Below the pieces are notes generated by a model that saw only the letters and a program-made list of their open reading frames with translations, made no database searches and was not told the DNA's origin. The position numbers and the translations under genes are program-made. A DNA stretch of 64,000 nucleotides. It comes from Phytoactinopolyspora halophila (GTDB taxonomy: Bacteria; Actinomycetota; Actinomycetes; Jiangellales; Jiangellaceae). Where the stretch lies: the NCBI RefSeq assembly GCF_003287285.1, contig NZ_QMIG01000006.1:1-64000 (forward strand), given 5' to 3'. Positions 33,595 through 42,500 of this stretch are shown one piece after another (position 1 is the first letter of the stretch; each line of letters opens with the position of its first letter).

Positions 33595-35384
33595 GGCTCG
33601 GTGCTCGTCGGATCGAGCGCCGCGAGCTCCTCGGCGATGGCACGCACCGTCGGCCACGGCAGCAGCCCGATGGCCAGGGCGGCGGCACGGTACAGGGACA
33701 GATCCCCAGCGAGCCTCGCCACCGGGCCCGTGGAGATCTGCGGTGCGTGCCGGTCCAGGATCTCCGCCGCCGGCGCATGCGAGAGCAGGTCTGCCAGTGG
33801 CGAGTGGACGCTATAGGCGCCCTCCGGGAAATCCGCCGCAGCAGGTGGGGGTGCGGCGGCGCTCACGGCACGCTCGTAGTGTGCCCCGGCGAGGAGATGG
33901 GCGCCCGTGATCGGCCCATCGGCCGGCAACCCGAGCCGTTCGTACTGGCTCGCTGGCGCGTCGTTCGTCCGCATCAGCTCGACGAGTGCGCCAGCCATCC
34001 GCATTTCCAGTTCGTCGTCGACGAGCGGTGCCTCCTGCTGCGGGTCGTGGCGCAAATCGAACAGCAGGGTGCCGAAGGCATACGGGTTGGTAGCGCTGTA
34101 TCCGGGAACCCTGAGCAGCGGCACGCCCTTGGTGAAGTCGAACGGTGCGGCGAGTTCGGCCGGACGGAGCTCCTGGGGCGCGAAGTGTCCACGCATGTGC
34201 GTGGGCATGAGCGTGTGCTCGAACAGGGGCGTGTTGGACTCGGACACGGGCGAGCGCATGTACACGTAACGGCCGTCGGTCACGCTGACGTGACCGCCGA
34301 AAGCTCCGAACAGGCCGAACTGGCGTACGGGGGTGTCGTCGGCGATTGTGCCGGCGAGCGGCGCCCCCTGAACGTCATCCGGGATGGTGACGCCAAAAAA
34401 GTCCAGCATGGTCGGCGCCAGGTCGATGGTCTGCACCAGGCTCGCCCGGCGCTCGCCCGCCACCCGGGAACGCGGATCCCACATGAACAGGGGCGTGTGG
34501 ATCGTCTCGTCGTACCAGGGAGGCGCGGCCTTGCCCCACCATTCATGCTCACCTAGCAGGAAACCGTGGTCGGTGCAGACGATGAGCATCGTGTCATCCC
34601 ACAGCGAGAGCTCGTCCATCAGATCGAGCACCCGGCCTAGGGAGTCGTCGCACATGCTCAGCAGCGCCGCGTACCGGTGGCGCACGTGCGCCGCGGTGGC
34701 GTCGTCCTCGACAACCTGCTGGTAGTCAGGCCAGTCATGCTCCGGGCCGGAATAGTCCTCCGGGTACAGCTTGTGGAAGCTGGGATGGCTGAAGAAGGGC
34801 TCATGCGGGTCGAACGTCTCGATCTGCACCATCCAGCCGTCCTCGCCGGCATTGGTCCGGATGAACTCGCAGCCGGCGTCGAACGTGCGCGTCTGCGGGT
34901 GGGTGCTGAGGTCGTCCATGTACCGGCGATTGATCAGATCCTGCCGCCACTGGCGGTGCCGATCGACCCTGAGCGTCTCCGGGATGTCCGGGCCCGCCAC
35001 GCAGCCCTTCCAGGGATCGCCCTCCTGTCCGCGGACCAGCTCGAACGTGCTGTAGCGCGGATGGTACGTGGCGCCCCCGTCTTCCCAATAGTGCTGATGG
35101 TCCGTGGCTAGGTGCGTGTGCACGCCCGCCTGTCCCAGCAGTTCCGGCATCGAATCGTCGTACGGTTCGAGCGGTCCCCAACTGCGGTGGAGGAAGTTGT
35201 ACCGTCCGGTGTGAAGCTCGCGCCTGGCTGGAGCGCAGGGCATCGAGCCGGCATAGCAGTTGTCGAAGGTCGCCGCCCGCTCAGCCAGGCGGCTGAAGTT
35301 CGGCGCATGGACCCAATCCGCACCGCCGTAAGGGGGAAGGTAGCGCCGGTTGAGGCTGTCGAACATCACCAAGATGGCCTTCAT
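33591..35384 (-). CDS. Cys-type family S1 sulfatase
   Basis: A 597-residue arylsulfatase-fold hydrolase. The modification site is Cys50 in MPCAPARRELHTG (C-x-P-x-R), which would be converted to formylglycine by a formylglycine-generating enzyme. Metal-site Asp9 lies in LVMFDSLNRRYLPPYG, and the second metal pair is in VCTDHGFLLGEHEWWGK. No signal peptide is visible, so a cytoplasmic enzyme acting on imported oligosaccharides, or a phosphonate/phosphate hydrolase of the same fold, is possible. It is convergent with the DUF1961 gene. No formylglycine-generating enzyme is encoded in the window. Confidence 0.9.
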   Translation of the reverse strand: MKAILVMFDSLNRRYLPPYGGADWVHAPNFSRLAERAATFDNCYAGSMPCAPARRELHTGRYNFLHRSWGPLEPYDDSMPELLGQAGVHTHLATDHQHYWEDGGATYHPRYSTFELVRGQEGDPWKGCVAGPDIPETLRVDRHRQWRQDLINRRYMDDLSTHPQTRTFDAGCEFIRTNAGEDGWMVQIETFDPHEPFFSHPSFHKLYPEDYSGPEHDWPDYQQVVEDDATAAHVRHRYAALLSMCDDSLGRVLDLMDELSLWDDTMLIVCTDHGFLLGEHEWWGKAAPPWYDETIHTPLFMWDPRSRVAGERRASLVQTIDLAPTMLDFFGVTIPDDVQGAPLAGTIADDTPVRQFGLFGAFGGHVSVTDGRYVYMRSPVSESNTPLFEHTLMPTHMRGHFAPQELRPAELAAPFDFTKGVPLLRVPGYSATNPYAFGTLLFDLRHDPQQEAPLVDDELEMRMAGALVELMRTNDAPASQYERLGLPADGPITGAHLLAGAHYERAVSAAAPPPAAADFPEGAYSVHSPLADLLSHAPAAEILDRHAPQISTGPVARLAGDLSLYRAAALAIGLLPWPTVRAIAEELAALDPTSTEP

Positions 35385-35644
35385 GAACCCGAATCCCTCT
35401 CATTTCCCGCCCGACGCGGTGGTTATCTTCTTCATGCCTTGCGTACCTCCTCGCCGAATCAGGCGAGATCCAGGGCGACGAATATCGGACTGGCTTAAAT
35501 TACTGTTGCGGACAGTCCTAGTCAAAGGATCCCCTGGAACAACGGTGGCATGCCCGTGACATTTTCCAGACACACGCGGCACAGATTCACAGTCACCGGC
35601 CGGGAGGCACCAGGAACGAGCGCGACCGGGAGGAGCGCCGCTCC
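35385..35644. promoter_or_regulatory. Sulfatase upstream region with small palindrome
   Basis: The sulfatase promoter must lie here. GAGGAGCG-C-CGCTCCTC at 35630-35646 is a perfect palindrome overlapping the regulator gene's stop codon; it could end that transcript. An AT-rich patch (GGCTTAAATTACTG near 35494) is a possible promoter element. Confidence 0.4.
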
Positions 35645-36980
35645 TCAGCGAGGAAGTTTGTCGACGAGAAGCTGATACGGCCGCGGTGGGCGACCGACCT
35701 TACTGGATCGCGCAGGCGGCATCGGCCACGCCAACCCCTCGTCGACGAGGGTGTTCAGCATCCGTCGCGCCGTTCGCAGGGTCACGCCCAGAAGCTCGGA
35801 GACTCGCTCCGCATCGACGACCCGCTCGTCGCCGGGCTCCTCACCCAGCTTGTCAGCGAGGCGCGCCAGCATCTCGATGGCCTTCGCGTCCTTCGCCGGC
35901 GGCTGGACCGGCTGGGCGGGACCGGCCTGGCGCCCCGCCGGCAGTTGGAGGATGGTTTCGCCGGGAGCCACCAGGTAGGCCACGTCCCCGTTGACCGTAG
36001 CCGCCTTGTCGACAGCCGACTGCGCGTTGAGGCTCTGCCTCGCGGGTGGTGCGGCCGAGCCCCAGCCCCACTTCCAGATTCACGCCAACCTCGCTCGTCA
36101 ACCGTCCGAGGAACGGCGCGACGGTGAGCTCGTCCGTGGCGATATTGAGCGAGCCCATCGTGGTCACGATCAAGTAGCTGTGCTCGTCGCGCGGGAGCAC
36201 CGCCGCATCCATGGGCCGGGCCTCGCGGAGCAGCTCCCGGTACAGCGACAGCTTCAGCTCCTGATACCAGTAGTTGCTCGGGCTCGCGTGCGGGAACGCG
36301 CCGCTAGGTACCCGGACGATCGCGGTGACGATGCGGGACTCTTCCAGCTTGGCGCCGCTGCCCATGAGCGCGGCGGTCTGCAGCACGTGCCGCAGGGTCG
36401 CGCCCGCCGGAGTCATCTTCAGCGACGGCACGCCGGTATCGGCGAGGGCGGCGGCCACACTGGGCACCGTGGTGACCGCACCGGTCGTCTCGCCGCGCTC
36501 GTACAGGCCGCGGTGGAATTCGAAGAACTCCTCCGCCGACTCGGGCTCCACGTACTGCTTGACGTGCACCTGACGCGGGTCGAGCTCCAGCTCGCGATAT
36601 GCCGCGTGCAGATCATCAGGTGACACGGAGTCGACGCTGATCCGCAACGGGTCGAAGATCTCTTCCAGGGCACCGCGCAGGAGCGTGCCGTACAGCGCGG
36701 CTCCCCCGACCGGAGCGTATGTGGCGGGAACGGGCAGATCGCCGTGGCGCATTGCGACGTCGTACGGCAGCGGCCCGGCGAACAGGATGACGTCCACCCT
36801 CGATGCGATCTTGGCCGCCTGTGCGGGCGCCTCGTGCTCGTCGCCGTAAACGGCAGCGACCAGCCGCCAGGATGGGTTTCCGGAGTTGCGCGCGACGCCC
36901 ATGATCCGATGGACGATCTCATCGCCCCCGACGACACCGATGGTGATCTCCTCGCGCGTCCCACTCCCCGGTTGGTGCAT
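35645..36980 (-). pseudogene. Frameshifted two-domain transcriptional regulator
   Basis: The first frame (ITIGVVGGDEIVHRIMGVAR to VGLGLGRTTREAE) encodes a ligand domain followed by a GGDEF-like or GTP-cyclohydrolase-III-like domain, recognisable by its VGLGLGRTTREAE ending. At 36029-36035 the reading shifts: the sensible continuation LNAQSAVDKAATVNGDVAYL lies in another frame, which runs on through ERVSELLGVTLRTARRMLNTL (winged helix) to a stop at 35645. Removing one C from GAGCCTC restores a single protein of about 445 residues. In the actual sequence the HTH domain is lost. The intact protein would be an obvious regulator for the adjacent sulfatase/propeller locus. A sequencing error cannot be excluded. 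Confidence 0.75.
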
Positions 36981-37043
36981 GAGCTGCTCCTGCTGATAAT
37001 CGCGCGTACCTATGCCGTCCATGGTCGCACCGGTGATCGGGGG

Positions 37044-37970
37044 CTACGCCCGGCCACGTACCACGCCACCCACGACCGCGGCACTCACGACGTCGACCAC
37101 GATGAACAGCACCCGGACGGTGAGCGCCACGGCCGCCGCGACCCCTGCGGAGCTCAGGCTCGCCGCCAGCGCGACGAAGACTGCCTCACGTACGCCGATA
37201 CCGCCGGGAGAACCGACGACGACGAACCCGACGAACCACGACACGACCGCAGCGAATACCAGGTTGCGCGGATCCGGCGCGACCGGAGCGAGGGACACCG
37301 CCACCAGCCAGGTCGACATGCCGATGGCCACCCACGCCGGAACGTGCCACAGGACCAGCACGACAGACTCAGGCCACCGCGGCACCGGCACGTCCAGCTT
37401 GCGGCCGCTCACCCTGCGGCCGAGCCGCAACACGCCGTTCACCACGCGTGGGTGCAGGCCGAGCACGCCCACGGGCAGCACTAGCAGCACGAGCCACCAG
37501 TCACCGGCCGTGGTACCCGCATCCACTACGTCGAGCAGCAGCGCGACCACCGCGGTGAGCAGGGCCGCCAGATAGGTCACGACCATCGACAGCACCGTGC
37601 TTGCGTAGGCCGCCGCGCCCGGAACTCCACCACGCCGGGCCATCTCACCGCGGCCAACCACCGGCCAGATCCCGCCCGGCACGTACTTGCCGAGCTGGCC
37701 AACGTAGTAACGGTACAGGGTGTCGACGACGGAACGTCGAACCCCCAGCACGGCGAGGCACCGCCGCCACCCCAGGCCAACGAGCAGCATCCCACCGGCC
37801 CCCACCAGCACAGCCGCCACGAGAGGCACCGGCGTCGCGCCCGAGAGCGACGACCTCACGTCGTCCCAGCTCCGCAGTAACTCACGAAGGACGAAGGCCA
37901 GGCCAGCCACCGCGATGAGCGAGCCGATCCACCGGCCGGCCCGCCGCACCGTCAAGGGTTTCCCGGACAC
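37044..37970 (-). CDS. Lysylphosphatidylglycerol synthase TM-region (UPF0104) family protein
   Basis: A 308-residue membrane protein with about eight helices. The family motifs YRYYVGQLGKYVPGGIWPVV and VVGSPGGIGVREAVFVAL are both clear. Members often act as flippase-like partners in surface glycan pathways; a catalytic domain for aminoacyl-lipid synthesis is absent. GTG start at 37970, seven bases after the stop of the FrhB-like gene, indicating an operon. Confidence 0.85.
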   Translation of the reverse strand: MSGKPLTVRRAGRWIGSLIAVAGLAFVLRELLRSWDDVRSSLSGATPVPLVAAVLVGAGGMLLVGLGWRRCLAVLGVRRSVVDTLYRYYVGQLGKYVPGGIWPVVGRGEMARRGGVPGAAAYASTVLSMVVTYLAALLTAVVALLLDVVDAGTTAGDWWLVLLVLPVGVLGLHPRVVNGVLRLGRRVSGRKLDVPVPRWPESVVLVLWHVPAWVAIGMSTWLVAVSLAPVAPDPRNLVFAAVVSWFVGFVVVGSPGGIGVREAVFVALAASLSSAGVAAAVALTVRVLFIVVDVVSAAVVGGVVRGRA

Positions 37971-37977
37971 GGCCGCA

Positions 37978-39333
37978 CTACCGGAACATGGCGGTGGTCT
38001 CGCGGGTGGCCGCACGATCCGCGGAGGGGTCGCGGCCGGCGCGCAACACCCGGTGGGTGAACCAGTCCCAGTACCGGGAGAAGTATCGCCCGAGTTCCTT
38101 GGTGGCCTTGCGCCAGAACAGGTAGCGGTAGCGGCGGGCACGCTGCAGCTCCAGCTTGCGTTCCAGCTCGTGGTGGAACTCCTCGACCTCGCTGCGGCTG
38201 GCCAACTGCGCGGCCGGACGGTTCGGCCCGTCCATCACCGGACGGTGCAGCCCTCGCTCGTCGAGGTAATCGGCGTACGCATACGCGAAATTGCCGAACG
38301 CGATCCGCGGCTTCTGGGACTCGCGGATCTCGTTGACCGTGACCTCGGTGAAGACCACCCGATCGGAGTCTGCCAAGTCCCGCACCAGCTCGTCGCTCTC
38401 GGGGCGCCGATTGATCACCAGACTGATACCGGCTTTGGTCGACAGCGTGCTCGCCAGCCAGGCATCACCCACCACGATGTCGGCGAGGAAGTTCGCATGG
38501 TTGATGCACAGATGGCAGCGCCGGGTGTTGAAGCTGCGGTCGAAGGCCACCTGGTAGCCGAAGTCGAGCCGGCGACTCGTCGCGTGCTCGCGCCCGTCGT
38601 CGGTCCAGATGCGAAGCTTGCCGATGGGCCCGCCACCCCGGTAGGAGACGTCGACGATCCGATCGGGGTCGATGCCCTTGAACTCGCAGATCGCCCGGAT
38701 CGAGTGCCAGTTGTACTGCCAGCCGCATAGCAGTCCGATGGTGGTGTGGATGCGTCCCCTCAGGTGCGGTTCGTGGGTGAAGATGTAGTTGTAGATGCCC
38801 TCCAGTTCGCACGGAATCGCGGCGACAACGTAGCGGCCCTCGTTCTCCCGCAACAGTTCCAGCACCCGGTGTTTGGGGAGGTTGTGGTAAATCGATCCGG
38901 GTAGCTGATCGACCTCGGCCACGTCGGTGATCAGCCCCGGCGCGAAGTTCAGGCCCTCGACATGCTTGAGCACGATCGCGCCGTCGACGTCGTCCCGCGA
39001 CAGAAGTTCGATCAGGAGTTCCTTGATCATCCCTCCCGAGCTGGCCTGGTGATTGCGATCGCCATCGGTACTCTGGGCCAGCATCACGCTGTGCACCACA
39101 CCATAGGCGCCCTGCTCCGCACCGGGGAACAGGAGATCTTGCAGGCGGGTGAAGTCGACCTCGATCGCCGGGCAGACGTCGGCTGCTGCTTGATTCCCGG
39201 GATGGGACGGCTCGAAGATCTGCTTTTCCGGGTGGAGCTTCAGCTCGATCGACGGGTCGGCCAGCACGCAGGCACCGCACGCGATGCACAGGTCGTTCTC
39301 CAGAACGCCGCGCAGGTCCGCCGGTCGACTCAT
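37978..39333 (-). CDS. Coenzyme F420 hydrogenase beta-subunit (FrhB-like) family protein
   Basis: A protein of about 451 residues. An N-terminal ferredoxin-like cluster site reads CIACGACVLADP, with a further DVCPAIE cysteine. The FrhB N-terminal and C-terminal domains follow (SSGGMIKELLIELL; AAIPCELEGIYNY; RRCHLCINHANFLADIVVGDAW). In bacteria such proteins are usually encoded beside polysaccharide pyruvyl transferases, as here, and probably act as redox enzymes on surface glycans rather than as hydrogenases. The ATG at 39333 has GGAG nine bases upstream; an ATG at 39351 is the alternative. Confidence 0.85.
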   Translation of the reverse strand: MSRPADLRGVLENDLCIACGACVLADPSIELKLHPEKQIFEPSHPGNQAAADVCPAIEVDFTRLQDLLFPGAEQGAYGVVHSVMLAQSTDGDRNHQASSGGMIKELLIELLSRDDVDGAIVLKHVEGLNFAPGLITDVAEVDQLPGSIYHNLPKHRVLELLRENEGRYVVAAIPCELEGIYNYIFTHEPHLRGRIHTTIGLLCGWQYNWHSIRAICEFKGIDPDRIVDVSYRGGGPIGKLRIWTDDGREHATSRRLDFGYQVAFDRSFNTRRCHLCINHANFLADIVVGDAWLASTLSTKAGISLVINRRPESDELVRDLADSDRVVFTEVTVNEIRESQKPRIAFGNFAYAYADYLDERGLHRPVMDGPNRPAAQLASRSEVEEFHHELERKLELQRARRYRYLFWRKATKELGRYFSRYWDWFTHRVLRAGRDPSADRAATRETTAMFR

Positions 39334-39467
39334 GATCTTTTGCTCCGTCATCGTGATTACCACACCCACGCTCAGCACAGCTAGCTGTGACACCATACGC
39401 TGAGGCCGCTCAGCTTCGCATCACCGGCAGGAGAGGCTCGCGGGCGACGAGGGGAGGAACGAGGCTG

Positions 39468-40730
39468 ATGACCATGTACGCCATCGTCGGCGGCACGCTG
39501 TGGGGGAACCGGGGTGCGGAGGCCATGGTCACGACGACGATCGGCCGGATACGCGAGCGCGACTCCGATGCGTCGTTCCTGCTGATGTCCTACTTCCCGG
39601 ATCGCGATCGCGAACTCGTGCAGGACGACGCCGTGCAGGTCGTCGATGCTCGGCCGGCGCGAACGGTGGTGCAATGGCTGTTCTCGCTGTCGAGCCGCAT
39701 CACCCGAATCCTCGGTCTCCGCCTACCAGATTCGATGCTTCCCTCATCGGTGCGCTCGCTACGCCGATGCGACGCCCTGTTCGACGTATCGGGTATCTCC
39801 TTTCACGACGGCCGTCTGGCCGTCGTCGCCTACAACCTGATGTGTGTCTGGCCCGCCCTGCTGTTGAAGGTTCCGGTCGTCCGGCTCTCGCAGGCGATGG
39901 GGCCCTTCCGGCACCCGCTGAACCGCATACCGGCACGATGGGTGACATCTCGCTCGTTGCACACGTTCGCGCGTGGGAACCTCACCGCCGGGTACGTCCG
40001 CCAGCTCGGTGTCCGATCCGACAGGTGGAGCATCGCGGCGGATCTCGCCTTCGCCTATCGCCCGGGCGACAGTTTGACCTCGGAAAACGAAGAGGCGGTG
40101 AACAAGTTACGGGCCCACCTCGAACGTATCCGGGACGGCGGGACTTCCGTCGTAGCGCTGGTTCCCAGCTCCCTCGTCTGGAAGAAGATGGCCCGCGAGG
40201 GCGGTGACTACGTCTCGTTGCTCCACGGGCTGATCGGTGATCTCCATCAGCGCGGGCTGCACGTGCTCGTCATGCCAAACGCGACCCGCGCCGATACCGA
40301 TGCCTCGCGCAACAACGACATCGCCGTGATCAGAAAACTGCGGGAACGCATCGACACCGACCCCGCCAACGTCGACTCGGACGGCGTGAGCTATGTGGAC
40401 GTCGACCTCAACACGGCCTCGATCCGGTCCCTGGTCGGCCTGTGTACACTCCTCGTCACCTCCCGCTTTCACGCCATGGTGGCGGCTCTGGCGCTGGGCG
40501 TACCCACCCTGGTCATGGGCTGGAGCCACAAGTATGAAGAGGTTCTGGACATGTTCGGAAGCACCGCCGACGCGGTGGACTTCTCCGCGGCCGAGAAGAA
40601 CGTTCTTCCAATGGTCGATCGCCTGCTCGCCGAGCATGATGCGGTCCGCGGGCGCATTCTTGAGGCCCTCCCCCACGCCGTCGCATCGGCCGAATCCCAA
40701 TTCGAGCTCGTCGATCGACTCCATCGGTAA
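39468..40730 (+). CDS. Polysaccharide pyruvyl transferase family protein
   Basis: A 420-residue transferase of the WcaK/CsaB family, which adds ketal pyruvate from phosphoenolpyruvate to sugars of surface polymers. The N-terminal block MYAIVGGTLWGNRGAEAM with its nucleotide-like GG...NRGAEA motif, the DVSGISFHD segment and the C-terminal TSRFHAMVAALALGVPTLV block are typical. GGAGG lies upstream of the ATG. It is divergent from the FrhB-like gene across about 130 bases and followed after 21 bases by a membrane glycosyltransferase. Confidence 0.9.
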   Translation: MTMYAIVGGTLWGNRGAEAMVTTTIGRIRERDSDASFLLMSYFPDRDRELVQDDAVQVVDARPARTVVQWLFSLSSRITRILGLRLPDSMLPSSVRSLRRCDALFDVSGISFHDGRLAVVAYNLMCVWPALLLKVPVVRLSQAMGPFRHPLNRIPARWVTSRSLHTFARGNLTAGYVRQLGVRSDRWSIAADLAFAYRPGDSLTSENEEAVNKLRAHLERIRDGGTSVVALVPSSLVWKKMAREGGDYVSLLHGLIGDLHQRGLHVLVMPNATRADTDASRNNDIAVIRKLRERIDTDPANVDSDGVSYVDVDLNTASIRSLVGLCTLLVTSRFHAMVAALALGVPTLVMGWSHKYEEVLDMFGSTADAVDFSAAEKNVLPMVDRLLAEHDAVRGRILEALPHAVASAESQFELVDRLHR

Positions 40731-40751
40731 CCGGAAGGAAAGCGGGACGAC

Positions 40752-42485
40752 GTGCTGTCGAGAGCGTCCGGGACGGCTTCCCGGAACGAGGTCGCCAACG
40801 AGCGCGTGATGCGCTGGGCGCCCACGGCGCTCGGCGTCGTCGCGGGGCTTGTCCTCGTGGTCCTTGCTGGACAGGCGTTCCTCGGTGCGGCCCAGATCGG
40901 GATATCCACCGACGAGCCCGTACACCAGGCGCGAATGAATCAATGGTTCGCCAACGGTTGGTACCTCCCGCCGTACTTCTTCGATCACGGTGTCATCGAC
41001 CCGGCCATCGCGACCGGCCGCAAGCACTCCTACGGCGCGGCGTTCGGCATTTTCGGCCACGTGGCCGCCGTCATCACCGGCGCCGAGAGCTGGGGAACCA
41101 CGGAACCGACCGCCGCGGCTTACACGGCGCGTGGATTCGCCCTCGTCACGCTCGGACTGCTCGGGGCGCTGGCCGTGGGATACGCACTTCTCGTCACCAC
41201 GGGCAGGTGGGTCATCGGAGCCTGGGCCGCCGCGGCAACCTTCGCGATCCCGCTGTGGGTGGGCTACAGCATGTTCGCGGTGAAAGACATCCCGGTTGCG
41301 ACGGGATGGACCCTCGTCACGACCGGCATGATCATCGCGCTCGTCCCCACAACGCGAAGATTGCGCCCGGTCACCGTCACGCTCCTGTGTTTCGCTGGTG
41401 TGTGGTTCTCGTTCGGCGCGCGGACCGCGCTGTGGATACCGCTCGCCGCGTCGGCGATCACGTTCGCCTTTCTGGTGGGCTGTAGCCCGTTCCGGCAACG
41501 GATCGCCACGAGCGTCAGGGGCGTGGCCATCGGCTTGGCTTCGGGCTTGGTGGCCGTCGCGATCTTGCATTACCGCAATGTGGCCACCCCCGTGGAGTGG
41601 CTGGTTAGTGCAGTCTGGACGGCAGGAGATTTCCACTGGACGGGAACCACGTTGACTGCCGGGCAGCTCGTGAGCGAGAAACCGCCCTGGTGGTACATAC
41701 CAGCCTGGCTCGGCGGATCCACCCCGTTGCTGGTGCTCCTGCTGTCAATCATCGGCACCATCCTGGTCGCCCGGCTCGTGCTGCGTCGCCAGCACCACAC
41801 GACCGGTGCGCTCAGTGATCGCCTGAGCCACCCGCACGCCGGGATGCTCCTGTGGGTTCAGCAGGCACTTCTCCTGCCGGCCGTCTCCACCATCGGCGAC
41901 GCCACGATGTACGCGGGGCTGCGCCAACACCTGTACATCGTGCCCGCACTAGCTGCTGTCGCCGGGTTCGGTGCGTACTGTATCGTGCAACGCTTCGGGC
42001 GCGGATGGCCCAGCGCCGCCGTCACCGTGCTGCTGATCCTCGCCATCGCGGTGCCGGCGTGGGAGCAGAGCCGGCTGTTCCCGTACAACTTCGTCTACAA
42101 GAACGTCGCGGCCGGCCCGGTCAACGACCGCTGGGAAACGGATATGCACTGGGTATCAGCGCGCGAAGCGCTCGCCCGCGTGCCTTCCGACGAATCGGTG
42201 CGTTGTTACACGAACGCGGTCGTGCAGCCTCCAGACGATGTCGTCGAAGCATCCGTGCACTGGTGTGACGAGGACGACCAGGTGCGCGCGTTCCTCGACG
42301 AACAGGGCAGTGACGGCACGCCGGAGCGAGCTCCCGGCCAGGCGTGGGTCATCGCACGCAAGTACCGGGGCACGCCACCTGCCGAGGGGTGTGTGGAGCA
42401 CGACAACATCACCCGGCCCCTCCGTGGCGAGAACGTCGTGATCTCCTACGTACTGACCTGCGAGCCTGCCGCCCTGCAAGAGTGA
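40752..42485 (+). CDS. Membrane glycosyltransferase (GT39/GT83-like)
   Basis: A 577-residue integral membrane protein with about ten helices and a C-terminal soluble domain. Near the start, ISTDEPVHQARMNQW places an acidic pair in the first external loop, as in polyprenyl-phosphate-sugar-dependent glycosyltransferases of GT-C fold. Four cysteines in the C-terminal domain (RCYTN, HWCDE, EGCVEH, LTCEP) suggest disulfides in an extracytoplasmic region. Donor and acceptor are unknown; the neighbouring pyruvyl transferase implies a cell-surface glycan. Confidence 0.78.
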   Translation: MLSRASGTASRNEVANERVMRWAPTALGVVAGLVLVVLAGQAFLGAAQIGISTDEPVHQARMNQWFANGWYLPPYFFDHGVIDPAIATGRKHSYGAAFGIFGHVAAVITGAESWGTTEPTAAAYTARGFALVTLGLLGALAVGYALLVTTGRWVIGAWAAAATFAIPLWVGYSMFAVKDIPVATGWTLVTTGMIIALVPTTRRLRPVTVTLLCFAGVWFSFGARTALWIPLAASAITFAFLVGCSPFRQRIATSVRGVAIGLASGLVAVAILHYRNVATPVEWLVSAVWTAGDFHWTGTTLTAGQLVSEKPPWWYIPAWLGGSTPLLVLLLSIIGTILVARLVLRRQHHTTGALSDRLSHPHAGMLLWVQQALLLPAVSTIGDATMYAGLRQHLYIVPALAAVAGFGAYCIVQRFGRGWPSAAVTVLLILAIAVPAWEQSRLFPYNFVYKNVAAGPVNDRWETDMHWVSAREALARVPSDESVRCYTNAVVQPPDDVVEASVHWCDEDDQVRAFLDEQGSDGTPERAPGQAWVIARKYRGTPPAEGCVEHDNITRPLRGENVVISYVLTCEPAALQE

Positions 42486-42500
42486 TCCCGCGAGCGCCGG

